64,000 bases of DNA. Origin: Paenibacillus shirakamiensis (GTDB lineage: Bacteria; Bacillota; Bacilli; Paenibacillales; Paenibacillaceae). The stretch spans positions 62,001 to 126,000 of the forward strand of contig NZ_JAGGLD010000002.1 of the NCBI RefSeq assembly GCF_017874255.1, written 5' to 3'. This document shows, one piece after another, positions 62,902 to 64,000 of the stretch. Position numbers and translations under genes: made by a program. Every line of letters begins with the position of its first letter. Within the stretch, counting starts at the first letter, position 1. The notes beneath the pieces were generated by a model. That model was not told the DNA's origin and did not search any database. It saw nothing but the letters and a program-made list of their open reading frames with translations.

Positions 62902-63867
62902 TTGGAAGCACGGAACTTCAATATGTGGAGTGCAGATGGTAAAGACATTTATGTCTATCACTGGTTTCCTACAGAAGCAGAGACGGGCTCCCCTTCTTCT
63001 TCACCCAGAGCCATCATTCAAATTGCTCATGGGATGGCTGAGAATGCCAAACGATATGAACGATTAGCTGGAGCATTGACTGCAGCTAACTTTGCCGTCT
63101 ATGCCAATGATCACCGTGGTCATGGAAGAACCGCTGGAAGCCCTGAAGAGCTTGGGTTCTCCGGTGAAGATGGCTTTCACTATATGACGGAAGATATGAA
63201 TCAATTAGGCCAGGTCATTCAGGAACGACATTCTAATACACCTATCTTTCTATTAGGTCATAGTATGGGGTCCTTTTTAACTCAAAAAATGATGTATTCC
63301 TACCCGGAACGATATGCAGGCTTTCTTCTATCGGGAACTTGCGGCAAGCAGAGCATGATTGGCATCGGTGAAAAGGTAGCTCGCCTTCTCTTCAAACTTC
63401 AAGGAGCTCGCCACCGCTCTATGATTCTAAACGGACTCGTATTCGGTAGATATGAAAAGATCTTCAAACCTTCTAGAACGCCCTTCGACTGGCTATCTAG
63501 AGATGCTGAAGAGGTCGATAAGTACATGAACGATCCCGACTGCGGCGTCGTAAGTAGTACCGGATTCTTCCGAGACTTCTTCCGACTATTGCTAGAAATC
63601 CATCGCCCGGAACAGATGGCTCTTATCCCCTTGGATAAGCCTGTCTATTTGTTCAGTGGGGAGGCCGATCCTGTGGGTCTTCAAGGAAAAGGAGTATTGT
63701 CTCTCGCCAAAATGTATGAGGAATTAGGAATACAGGATGTATCCTACAAGTTATATCCGGGAGGCAGACATGAGATTCTTAATGAACTGAACCGGGAAGA
63801 AGTCACGCTAGATGTAATCCATTGGCTAGATCAACAGCTGCCCTCTTCCTCTTTCTCTTCACTATAG
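62902..63867 (+). CDS. Alpha/beta hydrolase, lysophospholipase/monoacylglycerol lipase type
   Basis: 321 residues from the TTG spaced seven bases after AGAAGGTG; an ATG at 62896 is only one base away from it. The nucleophile Ser is in LLGHSMGSFL (about 118), and the oxyanion region is QIAHGMAENAKRY. Asp in EADPV and His in YPGGRHEILNE complete the triad. It resembles monoacylglycerol lipase and YtpA-like lysophospholipases. It is soluble. It ends in a strong terminator. Confidence 0.85.
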   Translation: MEARNFNMWSADGKDIYVYHWFPTEAETGSPSSSPRAIIQIAHGMAENAKRYERLAGALTAANFAVYANDHRGHGRTAGSPEELGFSGEDGFHYMTEDMNQLGQVIQERHSNTPIFLLGHSMGSFLTQKMMYSYPERYAGFLLSGTCGKQSMIGIGEKVARLLFKLQGARHRSMILNGLVFGRYEKIFKPSRTPFDWLSRDAEEVDKYMNDPDCGVVSSTGFFRDFFRLLLEIHRPEQMALIPLDKPVYLFSGEADPVGLQGKGVLSLAKMYEELGIQDVSYKLYPGGRHEILNELNREEVTLDVIHWLDQQLPSSSFSSL

Positions 63868-63875
63868 TTAATACC

Positions 63876-63912
63876 AAAAAACCTTTCCCGCTAAGTGCAG
63901 GAAAGGTTTTTG
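63876..63912 (+). terminator. Terminator after the hydrolase gene
   Basis: AAAACCTTTCC with GGAAAGGTTTT and an eleven-base loop, then TTTTTG on the plus strand. The last 88 bases of the window after it show no ORF. Confidence 0.85.
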
Positions 63913-64000
63913 TCAAGGCAGTATCTAGAGGTGAATTAGAGAATGCGATTCACTATTAGCCACGTATTTCAACATTAGTCTAACTATGAGCTTGTCGAAG

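Overview
The window looks like a chromosomal segment of a spore-forming, low-to-moderate GC Gram-positive, most likely a Paenibacillus. Supporting signs are gene neighbourhoods shared with Bacillus (gerM-rph-rdgB, infC-rpmI-rplT, ilv-leu, pheST, alaT-alaR, nupNOPQ, ytqA-ytqB), T-box leaders on pheST and ilv-leu, an L20-type leader on infC, CotF-like coat genes, a Spo0E-like phosphatase, strong AGGAGG ribosome sites and a secreted GH18 chitinase. Nearly all of it is ordinary core genome. I see no insertion sequence, prophage, CRISPR array or plasmid origin.

Layout. Positions 1-7670 hold the end of an asparagine synthetase gene, the gerM/rph/rdgB group, a PgpA-like phosphatase, a chitinase with CBM, FnIII and GH18 domains, a phosphodiester glycosidase and a stand-alone 5'-3' exonuclease. 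Positions 8108-16180 are a ten-gene minus-strand operon closed by a terminator. It carries two SDR/ketoreductases, a thioesterase, two AcpS-related proteins, a malonyl transacylase, an ACP, a FabZ dehydratase, a GcvT-fold protein and a ketosynthase fused to a dead ketosynthase. It has no enoyl reductase, so it reads as a highly reducing type II polyketide system making a polyene-like acyl chain. It is the most interesting locus here. Positions 16560-28834 hold an ArsC/Spx-like protein, RluD, a cobalamin adenosyltransferase, Spo0E-like, AlaT/AlaR, coat proteins, an FAD oxidase, a small membrane-protein group downstream of mutS2, a GGDEF protein and a CuA-type cupredoxin lipoprotein.

Positions 28888-35583 contain pheS-pheT with a Phe T-box and a 905-residue protein that begins as ZapA and continues as about 800 residues of coiled coil, including seven 63-residue tandem repeats. 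Positions 35662-46512 contain ywbE, a Bmp-type nucleoside ABC transporter, tRNA-Gly and tRNA-Pro, a GGDEF-EAL protein, a DRE-TIM aldolase-like protein, a PAS histidine kinase and a 2-Cys peroxiredoxin. Positions 46685-53517 are the ilvB-ilvN-ilvC-leuA-leuB block behind a leucine (CTC) T-box, with stem-loops or a terminator in three of its gaps. Positions 53619-64000 contain a GNAT enzyme, a GYG-rich protein, rplT-rpmI-infC with a non-AUG infC start, a GT2 glycosyltransferase, a PAP2 phosphatase, an MGDG-synthase-like glycosyltransferase, trmB, ytqA-ytqB (ytqB is markedly GC-rich), a VOC protein and a lysophospholipase-like hydrolase.

All calls come from reading the sequence and recalling families. 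No database search was run. Start codons were moved from the longest ORF wherever a ribosome site clearly pointed elsewhere.
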